Source of the DNA: Rhodopseudomonas sp.
Lineage (GTDB): Bacteria > Pseudomonadota > Alphaproteobacteria > Rhizobiales > Xanthobacteraceae
NCBI RefSeq assembly: GCF_013377015.1
Contig: NZ_JACABA010000002.1
Coordinates: 310,001 to 374,000, forward strand
Length of the DNA: 64,000 nucleotides
Direction: 5' to 3'
Under the pieces are notes generated by a model, which was not told the origin of the DNA, made no database searches, and saw nothing but the letters and a program-made list of their open reading frames with translations. Numbering within the stretch: position 1 is the stretch's first letter; every line of letters starts with the position of its first letter. A program made the translations under genes and the position numbers. Positions 27,884-38,847 of this stretch are shown in pieces.

Positions 27884-28978
27884 TCAGTCTGCGGCCGCGG
27901 CCGGCGAAGCAGCGTCGGTTGCCGCGTCGGCTGGCCCGGTCACAGGCTTGCCTTCGGCCAGACGCTGCACCGCGATGATCTCCTTGATCCACTGCCGCTT
28001 CGAATGGGCCGGAAAGCCACCCCAGACCGCGCCGGGCGGGACGTCGTTCATCACCGATGCCCGCGCTGCTAGCTTCGCCCCCTTGCCGATGGTGACGTGG
28101 GGAATGGCGGCAACGCGGCCGCCGAGCACGACGAAATCCTCCAGCGTGACGCTGCCACTGAGGCCGGATTGCGAGACGATAATGCAGTGCCGACCGATTA
28201 CGCAGTTGTGGCCAATCTGGCAGAGATTATCGATCTTGGTGCCTTCGCCGATCACGGTATCGCGGATGCCGCCGCGGTCGACCCGGGTGCCGGACCCGAT
28301 CTCGACGTCGCTGTGAATCACCACCATGCCGACCTGCGGTACCTTGACGTGTCCGCTCGCACCGGAGACGTAGCCGAACCCGTCCTGGCCGATCTGACTG
28401 CCTGTATGGATGATGACGCGATCGCCGATGTCCGAATGGATGACAGTGCAGCAAGGCCCGATCGCGCAGTCGTTGCCGATTCGGACATGCGGCCCGATCA
28501 CCGCGTTGGCGCCGATCAGCGTGCCGGCGCCGATCTCGGCCCGCGGTCCGATAACCGCGCCGGGATCGACGGTGACGCCGGCGCCGAGCTTGGCGGAAGG
28601 ATGCACGATCGCGCCCGGTGCAATGCCGGCGGTGCCGAACACCGAGGTCGGGCGCAGCGACGACGGGTAGAGTTTTCGCGCCACCGCGACGAACGCCTCA
28701 TAGGGTTTGCGTACTTGCAGCACCACGACTCCGGCAGGTGCATGGCCGGCAAACCGTGCGGTGGTCAGCACCGCGCCGGCCTTGCTCGATGGCAGCTGGG
28801 AGGCGAATTTGGAGTCCGCAACAAAGGTGAGGTCATCGGGAGCGGCCAGATCCACTGGCGCGACGTCGGTCAGAATCCGACTGAGGTCGGCGCCGTCTTG
28901 CGCCTCGGCGCCAGTGATCGCGATGATCTCGGCGACGCTCAACGGCGTCGAGTCGGCAAAGAATCCGGTCCCCTTCAC
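27884..28978 (-). CDS. lpxD: UDP-3-O-acylglucosamine N-acyltransferase, second copy (canonical-looking)
   Basis: LpxD of 364 residues with all expected parts: N-terminal uridine-binding domain (about 1-110), hexapeptide beta-helix, QIGQDGFGY near 196, [19 protein letters not shown], catalytic His257 in QIGHNC, then GGFPA and a C-terminal helical region with an Ala-rich tail. The GTG start overlaps the moaC stop by 4 nt (GTGA), so translation is coupled to the trpD-trpC-moaC transcript. The copy in the bamA-lpxA operon is the more divergent one; this one may supply the main or a different N-acylation activity. Confidence 0.92.
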   Translation of the reverse strand: MKGTGFFADSTPLSVAEIIAITGAEAQDGADLSRILTDVAPVDLAAPDDLTFVADSKFASQLPSSKAGAVLTTARFAGHAPAGVVVLQVRKPYEAFVAVARKLYPSSLRPTSVFGTAGIAPGAIVHPSAKLGAGVTVDPGAVIGPRAEIGAGTLIGANAVIGPHVRIGNDCAIGPCCTVIHSDIGDRVIIHTGSQIGQDGFGYVSGASGHVKVPQVGMVVIHSDVEIGSGTRVDRGGIRDTVIGEGTKIDNLCQIGHNCVIGRHCIIVSQSGLSGSVTLEDFVVLGGRVAAIPHVTIGKGAKLAARASVMNDVPPGAVWGGFPAHSKRQWIKEIIAVQRLAEGKPVTGPADAATDAASPAAAAD

Positions 28979-29502
28979 GTCCTGTCCTCCGGCGATGCCA
29001 TGTCGGCGATATAGTGGCCCGACTTGCCGCCCTTCTTCTCGACTAGATGAATGCCTTCGATCCGCACGCCGCGCTCCACCGCCTTGATCATGTCGTAGAT
29101 CGTCAGACACGCTACCGACACCGCGGTCAGGGCTTCCATCTCGACACCCGTCGCGCCCGAGACCTTGACGGTGGCGCGGACGATGCAGCCCGGCAGCTTG
29201 GCGTCGGTCGCGATGTCGAGGGTGACCTTCGACAGCGCCAGCGGATGGCACAGCGGAATCAACTCCGCTGTGCGCTTGGCCGCCATGATGCCGGCAACGC
29301 GCGCGGTTCCGAGTACGTCGCCCTTCTTGGCGTCACCCTTGACGATCAGCGCGAGCGTCGCCTTGCTCATCACCACGCGGCCTTCGGCCACCGCGATCCG
29401 TTCGGTTGCGGGCTTTGCCGAAACATCGACCATCCGCGCTTCGCCCGAATTGCCGATATGGGTGAGGGCGGATTGCGTCTTCGGTGAGGATTTGCGCGCC
29501 AT
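28975..29502 (-). CDS. moaC: Cyclic pyranopterin monophosphate synthase MoaC
   Basis: Converts the MoaA product to cyclic pyranopterin monophosphate in molybdopterin synthesis. The 175-residue protein has [16 protein letters not shown] near the N terminus, [30 protein letters not shown] and the conserved C-terminal segment [10 protein letters not shown]. Start ATG 29502, only 3 nt after the trpC stop. It is the last biosynthetic gene before the coupled lpxD. Confidence 0.97.
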   Translation of the reverse strand: MARKSSPKTQSALTHIGNSGEARMVDVSAKPATERIAVAEGRVVMSKATLALIVKGDAKKGDVLGTARVAGIMAAKRTAELIPLCHPLALSKVTLDIATDAKLPGCIVRATVKVSGATGVEMEALTAVSVACLTIYDMIKAVERGVRIEGIHLVEKKGGKSGHYIADMASPEDRT

Positions 29503-29505
29503 GGC

Positions 29506-30327
29506 CTATCTCGTTCCCGTGGCGCGGACGCCGTCGCTGCGCGCCAGCAGCACCCGCGTCGCCGCCGCCACGTCGTGCTGCCGCATCAGGCTTTCGCCGA
29601 CCAGGAAGGTGGAAATCCCGACCTTGGCGAGCCGCGCCAGATCGTCCGGCGTGAACACGCCGCTTTCGCCGACCATCAGCCGGTCCTTCGGGATCAGCGG
29701 TGCCAGCGTCTCGCTGGTGGCGAGCGTCACCTCGAAGGTGCGCAGATTGCGGTTGTTGACCCCAATCATCGGCGAGCGAAGTTTCAGCGCGCGCTCCAAC
29801 TCATCGCGGTCATGAATTTCCAGCAGTACGTCCATGCCGAGCGCAATCGCCGCGTCCTCGATATCGCGGGCGGCGGCGTCATCGAGCGCCGCCATGATGA
29901 TCAGGATGCAGTCGGCGCCGTAAGCGCGGGCTTCCACCACCTGATAGGTATCGTAGACGAAATCCTTGCGCAGCACCGGAAGGCCGACGGCCGCGCGCGC
30001 GGAAACCATGAAGTCGAGATGGCCCTGGAACGACGGGGTGTCGGTCAGCACGGAAAGGCAGGCCGCGCCGCCTTGCTCATAGGCCCGGGCCAGCACCGGC
30101 GGATCGAAATCGGCGCGGATCAGTCCCTTTGACGGCGAGGCCTTCTTGATCTCGGCGATCAGCGCATAGTCGCCGGCGGCCAGCTTCCGACGGATCGCGG
30201 AGACGAAGCCGCGCGGTGGCGAGGCCGCGTTCGCCGCGGCTTCCAGCTCGGCGATCGGGCGCGCGCGTTTGGCGGCGGCGATCTCGTCGCGCTTGTAGGC
30301 CTCGATCTTGGTCAGGATGTCGGACAA
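29506..30327 (-). CDS. trpC: Indole-3-glycerol phosphate synthase
   Basis: Ring-closure step of tryptophan synthesis. The 273-residue TIM-barrel protein has [13 protein letters not shown] with the catalytic Lys, [34 protein letters not shown] and [13 protein letters not shown] phosphate-binding segments. It follows trpD by 10 nt and precedes moaC by 3 nt, giving a compact trpD-trpC-moaC unit, a grouping common in this family. Confidence 0.97.
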   Translation of the reverse strand: MSDILTKIEAYKRDEIAAAKRARPIAELEAAANAASPPRGFVSAIRRKLAAGDYALIAEIKKASPSKGLIRADFDPPVLARAYEQGGAACLSVLTDTPSFQGHLDFMVSARAAVGLPVLRKDFVYDTYQVVEARAYGADCILIIMAALDDAAARDIEDAAIALGMDVLLEIHDRDELERALKLRSPMIGVNNRNLRTFEVTLATSETLAPLIPKDRLMVGESGVFTPDDLARLAKVGISTFLVGESLMRQHDVAAATRVLLARSDGVRATGTR

Positions 30328-30337
30328 CCGGAATTCC

Positions 30338-31357
30338 TCAGACGGGTGCGTTGGAGACCGCGATCAGGCGCTGCAGCCGTCCCTCCGCCGCGCCGCTGTC
30401 GATCGACGTGGTGCCGAGTGCGACGCCTTGCTTCAGATCCTTGGCCTTGCCGGCGACGATCAAGGCCGCCGCGGCGTTCAGCAGCGCGACGTCGCGATAG
30501 GCCCCGGGCTGGCCTTCGAGTACGCCGCGCAACGCCGCCGCATTGGCTTCGGCATCGCCGCCCTTCAGCGCGTCGGGGCCGGCGCGCGGTAGTCCGGCGT
30601 CCTCCGGAACCACTTCGAAGGTGCGGATATTACCGCTTTCAAGCGCCGCCACGAAGGTCGGGCCGGCGAGGGTGATCTCGTCGAGCCCGTCAGACCCGTG
30701 CACTACCCAGATCGCTTCGGAACCCAGGTTCTTCAGCACTTGCACCAGCGGCAGCACCCATTGCCGCGAGAACACGCCGATCATCTGGCGCTTGACCCCG
30801 GCCGGGTTGGACAGCGGTCCCAGCAGATTGAAGATGGTGCGGGTGGCAAGCTCGACCCTGGTCGGTCCGACATTCTTCATCGCCGGATGATGCGTCGGCG
30901 CGAACATGAAGCCGATCCCGGCCTCCGACACACAGCGCCCGACCTGGTCCGGGGTGATGTCGATCTTGACGCCGAGCGCGTTGAGAACGTCCGCGGCGCC
31001 GGATTTCGACGACAGCGCGCGGTTACCGTGCTTGGCGACCGGTACGCCGCAGCCGGCGACGATGAACGACGCACAGGTCGAGACATTGACCGAGCCGGAG
31101 CCGTCGCCGCCGGTGCCGACCACGTCAACGGCGTCGGCGGGTGCGGTGACCCGCAACATCTTGGCGCGCATCGCCGAAACCGCGCCGGTGATTTCGTCGA
31201 CGGTCTCGCCGCGCACCCGCAGCCCCATCAACAGCGCGCCCATCTGTGACGGGGTAGCTTCACCCGACATCATGGCATCGAACGCCGCCGCAGCCTCGTC
31301 GCGCGACAGCGTCGCCCCGGTGGCGACTTTTCCGATGATCGCTTTGAAGTCTTTCAT
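30338..31357 (-). CDS. trpD: Anthranilate phosphoribosyltransferase
   Basis: Joins anthranilate and PRPP. The 339-residue protein contains the PRPP site [15 protein letters not shown] (the usual form has TFN at the middle), [17 protein letters not shown], and [16 protein letters not shown]. Start ATG 31357 is 39 nt after the ppiD stop. trpE and trpG are not in the window. Likely transcribed from upstream of ppiD or from its own promoter in the short gap. Confidence 0.97.
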   Translation of the reverse strand: MKDFKAIIGKVATGATLSRDEAAAAFDAMMSGEATPSQMGALLMGLRVRGETVDEITGAVSAMRAKMLRVTAPADAVDVVGTGGDGSGSVNVSTCASFIVAGCGVPVAKHGNRALSSKSGAADVLNALGVKIDITPDQVGRCVSEAGIGFMFAPTHHPAMKNVGPTRVELATRTIFNLLGPLSNPAGVKRQMIGVFSRQWVLPLVQVLKNLGSEAIWVVHGSDGLDEITLAGPTFVAALESGNIRTFEVVPEDAGLPRAGPDALKGGDAEANAAALRGVLEGQPGAYRDVALLNAAAALIVAGKAKDLKQGVALGTTSIDSGAAEGRLQRLIAVSNAPV

Positions 31358-31396
31358 CTCACACTTTCGGCAACCGGACCGCGATACTCGCGGTCG

Positions 31397-33301
31397 TCAG
31401 TTGGACGCCGCCCCCGTCACCTGTGCCACCGCGGTTTCGTTGATCGAGGTGCCGATCTCCGTCTCAAGTCTGGAGACATATTGCCCGACCTGCTCATCGC
31501 CAATCCTGCGGATCAGCGTTTCTTTCAGCTTCGTCACATCTTCCGACGCCATGTCGACCGGCGGGAGGGCGACGTCGGTGACCCGGAACACGAACCACTC
31601 GGCGCTGCCGGTGCCCTGGGTCTGGCCGATGCCGTCCTTGAGGGTGCGGAACGCGGCCTCGATCACGCTGGCCGGGATGCCCGGCACGGTGCCCTCGCGC
31701 TTCAGACCCGTCGCGGTCTCAACCTTGACGCCGGCCGCATTCGCCTCGTCGGCGAGCTTGCCGTCCTGGCCGAGCTTCTGCACCATCTCGGCCGCCTTAG
31801 TGCGCAACCGGCTGGTCACCTGGGCTTCACGCCAGCGCGCCTCGACCTGGTCCTTGACCTCGTCGAGACTGCGCTCGCGCGACGGCGTGATGCCGAGCAC
31901 GTCGAACCAGACAAAGCCGCCGCCCAGCGAAAGCGCCTCGTTGTCGACGCCGACATCGCTGGCGAATGCCGCCGAGGCGAGGTCGAGACCTTGTGGAATG
32001 CCGGTGACCGGTTGGCCATCCGGCCCGCGCCCCGAGCGGTCGACCGCTTCGACGGTGACCGGCGCGAGCCCCAATTTCTGCGACGACTCGATCACACCAG
32101 CGCCGCCGCCGCGGGCATCTTCCATCTTGTTGTGCAGATCCTGCACCGCGGCGCGGGCGCGTTCGACCGCGATCTCGCGCTTGAGTTTTGCCGCGACGCT
32201 TTCGTAGCTCGGCTGACTGCCCGGCTCGATCTTGCCGACCTTCACCACGACCACGCCGAACCGGCCCTTGACCGGCTGGCTGATCCCGTTGGCGGCGAGC
32301 GAAAATGCGGCGTCGGCAACCGCCGGATCGAGCATCTCGGCCTTGGTGATGGTCCCGAGCTCGACATCGGACGGCTTCAGACTTCGCTCCTTGGCCAGAT
32401 CGTCGAACGACAGGCCGCCGTCAAGCCGGGTGCGGGCCGATTGCGCCTCTTCTCCATTGGCGAACACGATCTGTGAAATCTCGCGGCGTTCGGGCGTCGC
32501 GAGCTTGTCGCGGCGTTCCTCGAACGCTTTCTTGGCGTCCTCATCCGAGACATCGCTCCATTTCGCGATCGCTTCCGGCGTCACCGCGACGAAAGCGATT
32601 TTGCGGTACTCGGGAGCCCGGAACTGGGCCTTGTGATCGTCGAAATAACCAGCCAGCGCTTCCGAGGACGGCGGCTCGATGGCCCCGACCTGGGCCGGTC
32701 CAAGCTTCACATAGTCGATGCTGCGCTGCTCGTTCTGGAACCGGCTCATCACCTCGAGCTGGGTCTTCGGCGGCTCCAGCCCGGCGGTAAGGGTACCGGC
32801 GATCTGCCGCCGCAGCGCCACGCGATGCTGCTCGGCGATATAGCGCTGCTCGGAATAGCCGAACTGCCTGATGGTCTGCTGGAAACGGGCCGGATCGAAC
32901 GCGCCGTTAGCTCCCTTGAAGTTGGGGTCGCTCAGGATCGTCCGCATGGTTTCAGCGTCGGACTGGCCGAGCCCTAATCTGCGGGCGTTCTCGTCCAGCG
33001 CCGCCTCGGCGACGACCTGCTGCAGCACCTGACGGTCGAGACCGAAGGCGCGGGCCTGATCCTGGGTCAGCGGCCGGCCAAACTGGCGCCCGATCTGCTG
33101 CAGCTTATCGGTGTAGATTTGACGAAATTGCTCGATCGAAATCTCGGTGCGGCCGATCTTGGCCAGCGTCGATTGCCCGAAGCCGCGGAAAATATCCGCG
33201 ATCCCCCAGACACCGAAGCTGATAATCAGCACCCCCATCACGACGCTCATGATGGTCTTGCCAACCCAGTTGGATGAGGCTTTGCGCATTCCTCGAAGCA
33301 T
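31397..33301 (-). CDS. ppiD: PpiD-type periplasmic peptidyl-prolyl isomerase/chaperone
   Basis: Membrane-anchored folding factor for secreted and outer-membrane proteins. The 634 residues have an N-terminal membrane helix (about 15-35, KTIMSVVMGVLIISFGVWG), a SurA-N-like chaperone domain (about 40-240), a parvulin-like rotamase domain (about 250-370, ISQIVFANGEEA) and a second C-terminal domain with partial rotamase similarity. ATG 33301 gives the typical MLRGMRKASSNW start. In relatives this gene also precedes trpD. Thematically it supports BamA-dependent export. Confidence 0.92.
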   Translation of the reverse strand: MLRGMRKASSNWVGKTIMSVVMGVLIISFGVWGIADIFRGFGQSTLAKIGRTEISIEQFRQIYTDKLQQIGRQFGRPLTQDQARAFGLDRQVLQQVVAEAALDENARRLGLGQSDAETMRTILSDPNFKGANGAFDPARFQQTIRQFGYSEQRYIAEQHRVALRRQIAGTLTAGLEPPKTQLEVMSRFQNEQRSIDYVKLGPAQVGAIEPPSSEALAGYFDDHKAQFRAPEYRKIAFVAVTPEAIAKWSDVSDEDAKKAFEERRDKLATPERREISQIVFANGEEAQSARTRLDGGLSFDDLAKERSLKPSDVELGTITKAEMLDPAVADAAFSLAANGISQPVKGRFGVVVVKVGKIEPGSQPSYESVAAKLKREIAVERARAAVQDLHNKMEDARGGGAGVIESSQKLGLAPVTVEAVDRSGRGPDGQPVTGIPQGLDLASAAFASDVGVDNEALSLGGGFVWFDVLGITPSRERSLDEVKDQVEARWREAQVTSRLRTKAAEMVQKLGQDGKLADEANAAGVKVETATGLKREGTVPGIPASVIEAAFRTLKDGIGQTQGTGSAEWFVFRVTDVALPPVDMASEDVTKLKETLIRRIGDEQVGQYVSRLETEIGTSINETAVAQVTGAASN

Positions 33302-33584
33302 GGAGTCACTTTTTTTCAGGAGGGAACCGGCCGCGCCCGAAGCGGATTGCGCAAATTGGCGTCGCCGGCTTGAGAATCCATCATAAAGTGGCAGCCGCCC
33401 GGTCGCAACCTGCGGCGGCATCGTCCAATGGAGCGGTTGACCGCGCTTCGGCGTTGCCCAAACATCCACCGCCGACCGGTCGTTTGTCCTGCAACGTCAA
33501 TGGGTCAAGGCGAAGACGGGCTGCCAAGCACGACCTGCGAGGTGATCCCGCGCACAAAATCAATGCCGGCGAGGGAGGACGGCG

Positions 33585-34187
33585 ATGAAGGTGACGATCT
33601 CCCGGCTGTTCGACGATGTGATCGAAGCCCAGCGGGCCATCCATCGGCTGCGACAGGCCGGCGTCGAACACGACGAAATCAGCCTGGTCGCAAACAATTC
33701 TGACAAGTGGTTCGCGCCGGATCTGAAGGGCGCGGCGGAGAAGGGCGCAGCGGTCGGCGCCGGTTTTGGCGGTTTCGGAGGGCTGCTGGTCGGGCTCGGC
33801 CTGCTGGCAGTTCCCGGTATCGGGGAGGTCGTCGCAGTGGGCTGGCTGGCGGCGGCGTTGACTGGCGCGGTCGCGGCGGGTGCCGCCGGCAGCGTGATCG
33901 GGATGTTGGCGGAAACCGGTGTCGCCACCAATGAGGCAGAGGTCTACGCCGAAAGCATTCGACGGGGCGGTAGCTTGGTAACTGCGCGGGTCGAAGAGGC
34001 CGAGCGGAGTCGCCTCGAAGCTGAACTGGACCCGTCCTCGGTCAATGTTGCGCACCGGTGCGACCATCTGACGTCCTCGGGCTGGGCAGGTTTCGATCGG
34101 GACGCACCCAGCCTCACCGAGGATGAGGTCGCGCGCGAACGCGCCCGGCATCCCGTCGGGCAAGCTGACGCAAACGCCCGCCCTTGA
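33585..34187 (+). CDS. General stress protein-like, Gly-rich membrane-insertion domain
   Basis: A 200-residue protein that resembles the low-temperature/general stress family: a ferredoxin-like N-terminal module ([26 protein letters not shown]), a central Gly/Ala-rich hydrophobic stretch (about 46-112, [19 protein letters not shown]), then a short beta segment [10 protein letters not shown] charged C-terminal tail ends it. ATG 33585 follows GAGGGAGGACGGCG. It is divergent from ppiD across 283 bp in which I see no other feature. Function is presumed stress-related, not proven. Confidence 0.75.
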   Translation: MKVTISRLFDDVIEAQRAIHRLRQAGVEHDEISLVANNSDKWFAPDLKGAAEKGAAVGAGFGGFGGLLVGLGLLAVPGIGEVVAVGWLAAALTGAVAAGAAGSVIGMLAETGVATNEAEVYAESIRRGGSLVTARVEEAERSRLEAELDPSSVNVAHRCDHLTSSGWAGFDRDAPSLTEDEVARERARHPVGQADANARP

Positions 34188-34243
34188 GCAACGGCAGCGG
34201 CTCTGCTAGCGGATCGAACTCAATTTCCCGCGAGAGTGTCCCC

Positions 34244-35020
34244 ATGCCAGTCGCTGCCATTCGTCCGCTGATTGCCGGTAACTGGAAGATGAATGGCCTG
34301 CGCGCCTCGATGTCCGAATTCGAGACGATGATGCAGGGCGCGATGCTGCTGCCGAACACCGTCGACCTGTTGGTCTGCCCGCCTGCGACGCTGATCCTGA
34401 CATTTGCACAGAAGCTGGCCAGCGCCGCGCAAACGGGGGCGGTTCCCTTTGCAATCGGCGCGCAGGATTGTCACCCCAACATGTCCGGTGCCCATACCGG
34501 CGATCTTTCCGCCGAAATGCTGGCCGATGCCGGCGCCAATGCGATTATTGTCGGGCACTCCGAGCGCCGAGCCGACCACGGCGAAACCGACGCCAATGTC
34601 AGGCTGAAGGCGCAGGCGGCGTGGCGCGCCGGACTGGTGGCAATTGTCTGCGTCGGAGAGACCCAGGGCGAGCGCGACGCAGGCCATACGCTCGATGTCG
34701 TCGCGGGCCAGCTTGCCGGATCGCTGCCCGATGCGGCCACCGCCGGCAATGTCGTGGTGGCCTATGAGCCGGTCTGGGCGATTGGTACCGGCCGCACCCC
34801 GACTGCGGCGGATGTCGAGGAAGTTCATGGCTTTATCCGGGCAGGGCTGGAGCAACGCTTTAGCGGCGAGGGCGCTGCAATCCGGATCCTGTATGGCGGG
34901 TCGGTGAAGCCGTCGAACGCCCGCGAATTGATGGCTGTCCCCCATGTCAACGGCGCGCTGGTCGGCGGCGCCAGCTTGAAGGCCGCGGACTTCCTTGCGA
35001 TCGCCGCCGGCTGCCCTTAG
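34244..35020 (+). CDS. tpiA: Triosephosphate isomerase
   Basis: Interconverts dihydroxyacetone phosphate and glyceraldehyde 3-phosphate. The 258-residue TIM barrel has NWKMNG with catalytic Lys15, GHSERR with the catalytic His, [11 protein letters not shown] with the catalytic Glu, and the phosphate loop YGGSVKP. ATG 34244 gives the conserved start; the frame from 34184 overlaps the upstream gene and is not used. Part of a tpiA-secG-pyrG order seen widely in alphaproteobacteria. Confidence 0.97.
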   Translation: MPVAAIRPLIAGNWKMNGLRASMSEFETMMQGAMLLPNTVDLLVCPPATLILTFAQKLASAAQTGAVPFAIGAQDCHPNMSGAHTGDLSAEMLADAGANAIIVGHSERRADHGETDANVRLKAQAAWRAGLVAIVCVGETQGERDAGHTLDVVAGQLAGSLPDAATAGNVVVAYEPVWAIGTGRTPTAADVEEVHGFIRAGLEQRFSGEGAAIRILYGGSVKPSNARELMAVPHVNGALVGGASLKAADFLAIAAGCP

Positions 35021-35190
35021 CTAACCCGGCAGCAGCGACGGATTGGCATTCACAGTCGGGAACCAGCAGGGGTGACAATCCCCCGTTCGATCGTGTAGAC
35101 ACCGCCGGACTTCAACATCCCGCAAGCCTGTCGAGCCGCCGCCCGCCGGCGGTGAACTCGGTGGCCTTGGGCTTGCGACGGAAGGGTACA

Positions 35191-35583
35191 ATGCAGACTG
35201 TCATTATCGTGATCCACCTGATGTTCGTCGCGACGCTGATCGGCGCGGTGCTGCTCCAGAAATCCGAGGGCGGCGGCTTGGGCGTCGGTAGCGGCGGCGG
35301 TGGAGGTTTCATGTCGAGCCGCGGCACGGCGAACCTGTTAACGCGCACCACTTCAATTCTGGCAGTGGGCTTCTTCGTCACCAGTCTGCTGTTGTCATGG
35401 CTGGCCAGCTACGACCGCAAGCCGAGCTCGATCATTCCGACCAGCCCTGCGAGCCAATCGCAGCCGGCGGTGCCCGCGCCGCCACTATCTGAAGGAGGCG
35501 GGTTGCTGGATTCGCTGAAAAAGGCAGATCAGCAGCAGAACCAACAGCCACCCGCTGTCCCGGAAGCGCCGCGTTCGCAATAA
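35191..35583 (+). CDS. secG: Preprotein translocase subunit SecG
   Basis: Small subunit of the SecYEG channel. The 130 residues carry two membrane helices (about 4-22 and 49-70) separated by the Gly-rich loop SEGGGLGVGSGGGGGF, the SecG hallmark, with TARE-like RTTSILAVGFF after it. The Pro/Gln-rich cytoplasmic tail (from about 85) is longer than in E. coli. ATG 35191 follows GAAGGG. It sits in a 170-bp spacer from tpiA and about 165 bp before pyrG. Confidence 0.94.
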   Translation: MQTVIIVIHLMFVATLIGAVLLQKSEGGGLGVGSGGGGGFMSSRGTANLLTRTTSILAVGFFVTSLLLSWLASYDRKPSSIIPTSPASQSQPAVPAPPLSEGGGLLDSLKKADQQQNQQPPAVPEAPRSQ

Positions 35584-35643
35584 AGCATTGCGGTTATGCC
35601 CCACCGGACCTGCTGCAGCGCATTAGGTCTCGGTTGCAATCGT

Positions 35644-35664
35644 TTGAAACTAATATCGTTTCAA
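35644..35664 (+). promoter_or_regulatory. Operator-like palindrome upstream of pyrG
   Basis: TTGAAAC (35644-35650) and GTTTCAA (35658-35664) form a perfect inverted repeat with a 7-nt AT-rich spacer TAATATC, the geometry of a dimeric repressor site. It lies 84 bp upstream of the pyrG start codon. No regulator is identified. Confidence 0.45.
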
Positions 35665-35701
35665 GGTCACCCACAGGCATCTTACAATCGGGCCGTCGGC
35701 T

Positions 35702-35722
35702 CCGATTCGTTTTGCGAATCGG
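35702..35722 (+). promoter_or_regulatory. Hairpin in the pyrG leader
   Basis: CCGATTCG (35702-35709) pairs perfectly with CGAATCGG (35715-35722), loop TTTTG, ending 26 nt before the pyrG ATG. No T-run follows. It may be an attenuator or a leader stem controlling ribosome access, or the end of the secG transcript. Confidence 0.45.
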
Positions 35723-35736
35723 TCCCGGGGCCTTAA

Positions 35737-37380
<1,644 letters not shown>

Positions 37381-37383
37381 TGT

Positions 37384-37404
37384 TGCCGCGCCCGGCACGT
37401 TTTT
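37384..37404 (+). terminator. Intrinsic terminator after pyrG
   Basis: TGCCG (37384-37388) with CGGCA (37393-37397), loop CGCC, then CG and five T residues ending at 37404. It starts 4 nt after the pyrG stop. Short stem but classic layout. Confidence 0.6.
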
Positions 37405-37470
37405 GACGAAGCCGCAATTTGTTGCGACAATCCTGGCATCAACAAGAACAAGAAAATCAGGGAGCTAGTC

Positions 37471-37797
37471 ATGATCTACGAGACCCGCGTTTATCGCTGC
37501 GTGCCGGGCCGTTTGCCGGCGCTGTTGAAGCGGTTCGAGACCATCACGCTCAAGCTGTGGGAGAAGCGCGGGATCAGGCCGGTCGGTTTTTTCACCACGT
37601 TGGTCGGGGCCTCCAACCAGGAATTGACCTATATCCTGGCCTGGGAATCGCTGGCCGAGCGCGAGCAGAAATGGAATGCATTCGCGACCGATCCGGAGTG
37701 GTTGGCGGCCCGCGCCAAAACCGAGGAAGACGGCCAGATCGTCGACAATATCGTCAACCAGTTGCTGCAGCCGACGGCATTCTCCGCGCTGAAGTGA
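37471..37797 (+). CDS. NIPSNAP-family protein
   Basis: A 108-residue ferredoxin-like-fold protein (dimeric alpha-beta barrel) of the NIPSNAP family: MIYETRVYRCVPGRLPALLKRF, YILAWESLAEREQKWNAF and the terminal QLLQPTAFSAL are the typical blocks. The biochemical role of bacterial members is not known. ATG 37471 follows GGGAG. It lies between pyrG and kdsA, with 186 bp of apparently empty spacer before kdsA. Confidence 0.88.
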   Translation: MIYETRVYRCVPGRLPALLKRFETITLKLWEKRGIRPVGFFTTLVGASNQELTYILAWESLAEREQKWNAFATDPEWLAARAKTEEDGQIVDNIVNQLLQPTAFSALK

Positions 37798-37983
37798 TCC
37801 GACAGCGGACATCAAAACGACCGCATGCTACCCAGGCTGAAAGCGATCGTGGTCTCAGCCCAAAATGCGTGGGGCGCAACGCCGATATTCGAACGGTCCG
37901 GCAATGCATAGTCGCCAAGTCTTGATCCGGCCCGGCCGGCCCGGCATGGTCTGGCGTGCTTCAGAGGGCAAAGGAACGATCAG

Positions 37984-38847
37984 TTGAACGACAGCACCGC
38001 GGCGACGCCGATCGTGGCCGCCGGACACGTCAAATTCGGAAACGCGCTGCCGCTGGCGGTGATCGCTGGCCCGTGCCAGCTCGAAAGTCGGGCCCACGCG
38101 CTCGAAGTGGCCTCGATGCTGAAGGAGATCGCCGATCGCCTCGGTATCGGCCTCGTCTACAAGACCTCGTTCGACAAGGCCAACCGCACCAGCGCCGCGG
38201 CGGCGCGCGGCATCGGCCTCGACCAGGCGCTGCCGATCTTCGCCGAAATCCGCGAGACCTTCGGCCTGCCGGTGCTGACCGACGTGCATGAGAGCGAACA
38301 ATGCGCTCGCGCCGCGCAGGCAGTCGACATCCTGCAGATTCCAGCATTCCTGTGCCGGCAGACCGACCTTTTGGTGGCTGCCGCCGCCACCGGCAAGATC
38401 GTCAACGTCAAAAAGGGCCAGTTCCTGGCGCCATGGGACATGGCCAATGTCGTCGCCAAGATCATCGGAACCGGCAATCGGAATGTGCTGGTGACCGAGC
38501 GCGGGGTGTCGTTCGGCTACAACACATTGGTCTCGGACATGCGCGCGTTGCCGATCCTGGCGCGCACCACCGGCGCGCCGGTGATCTTCGACGCCACCCA
38601 TTCGGTGCAGCAGCCCGGCGGCAAGGGTACCTCGTCGGGCGGCGAGCGCGAATTCGTCCCGGTGCTGGCGCGTGCCGCGGTCGCGGTCGGCGTCTCAGGC
38701 GTGTTCATCGAGACCCATCCCGATCCGGATCATGCGCCGTCTGACGGCCCCAACATGGTGCCGCTGCGCGACTTCGAGGGCCTGCTGCGGACCCTGATGG
38801 CGTTCGACAAACTCGCCAAGAACGCGGCCGGCCTCGGGGCGGTTTGA
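37984..38847 (+). CDS. kdsA: 3-deoxy-D-manno-octulosonate 8-phosphate synthase, metal-dependent class
   Basis: Condenses arabinose 5-phosphate and phosphoenolpyruvate to Kdo-8-P for the LPS inner core. The 287-residue protein has IAGPCQLES at 28-35; Cys31 in this motif marks the class II metal-dependent enzymes, where E. coli has Asn. Other blocks: [58 protein letters not shown]. The likely start is TTG 37984 with AGGAACGA upstream. The next gene overlaps its stop by 1 nt. Confidence 0.95.
   Translation: MNDSTAATPIVAAGHVKFGNALPLAVIAGPCQLESRAHALEVASMLKEIADRLGIGLVYKTSFDKANRTSAAAARGIGLDQALPIFAEIRETFGLPVLTDVHESEQCARAAQAVDILQIPAFLCRQTDLLVAAAATGKIVNVKKGQFLAPWDMANVVAKIIGTGNRNVLVTERGVSFGYNTLVSDMRALPILARTTGAPVIFDATHSVQQPGGKGTSSGGEREFVPVLARAAVAVGVSGVFIETHPDPDHAPSDGPNMVPLRDFEGLLRTLMAFDKLAKNAAGLGAV

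Noticed and set aside
35634-35656. Sigma-70 promoter TTGCAA ... TAATAT before pyrG
   Set aside because: The spacing between the hexamers is 11 nt, too short for a functional promoter.
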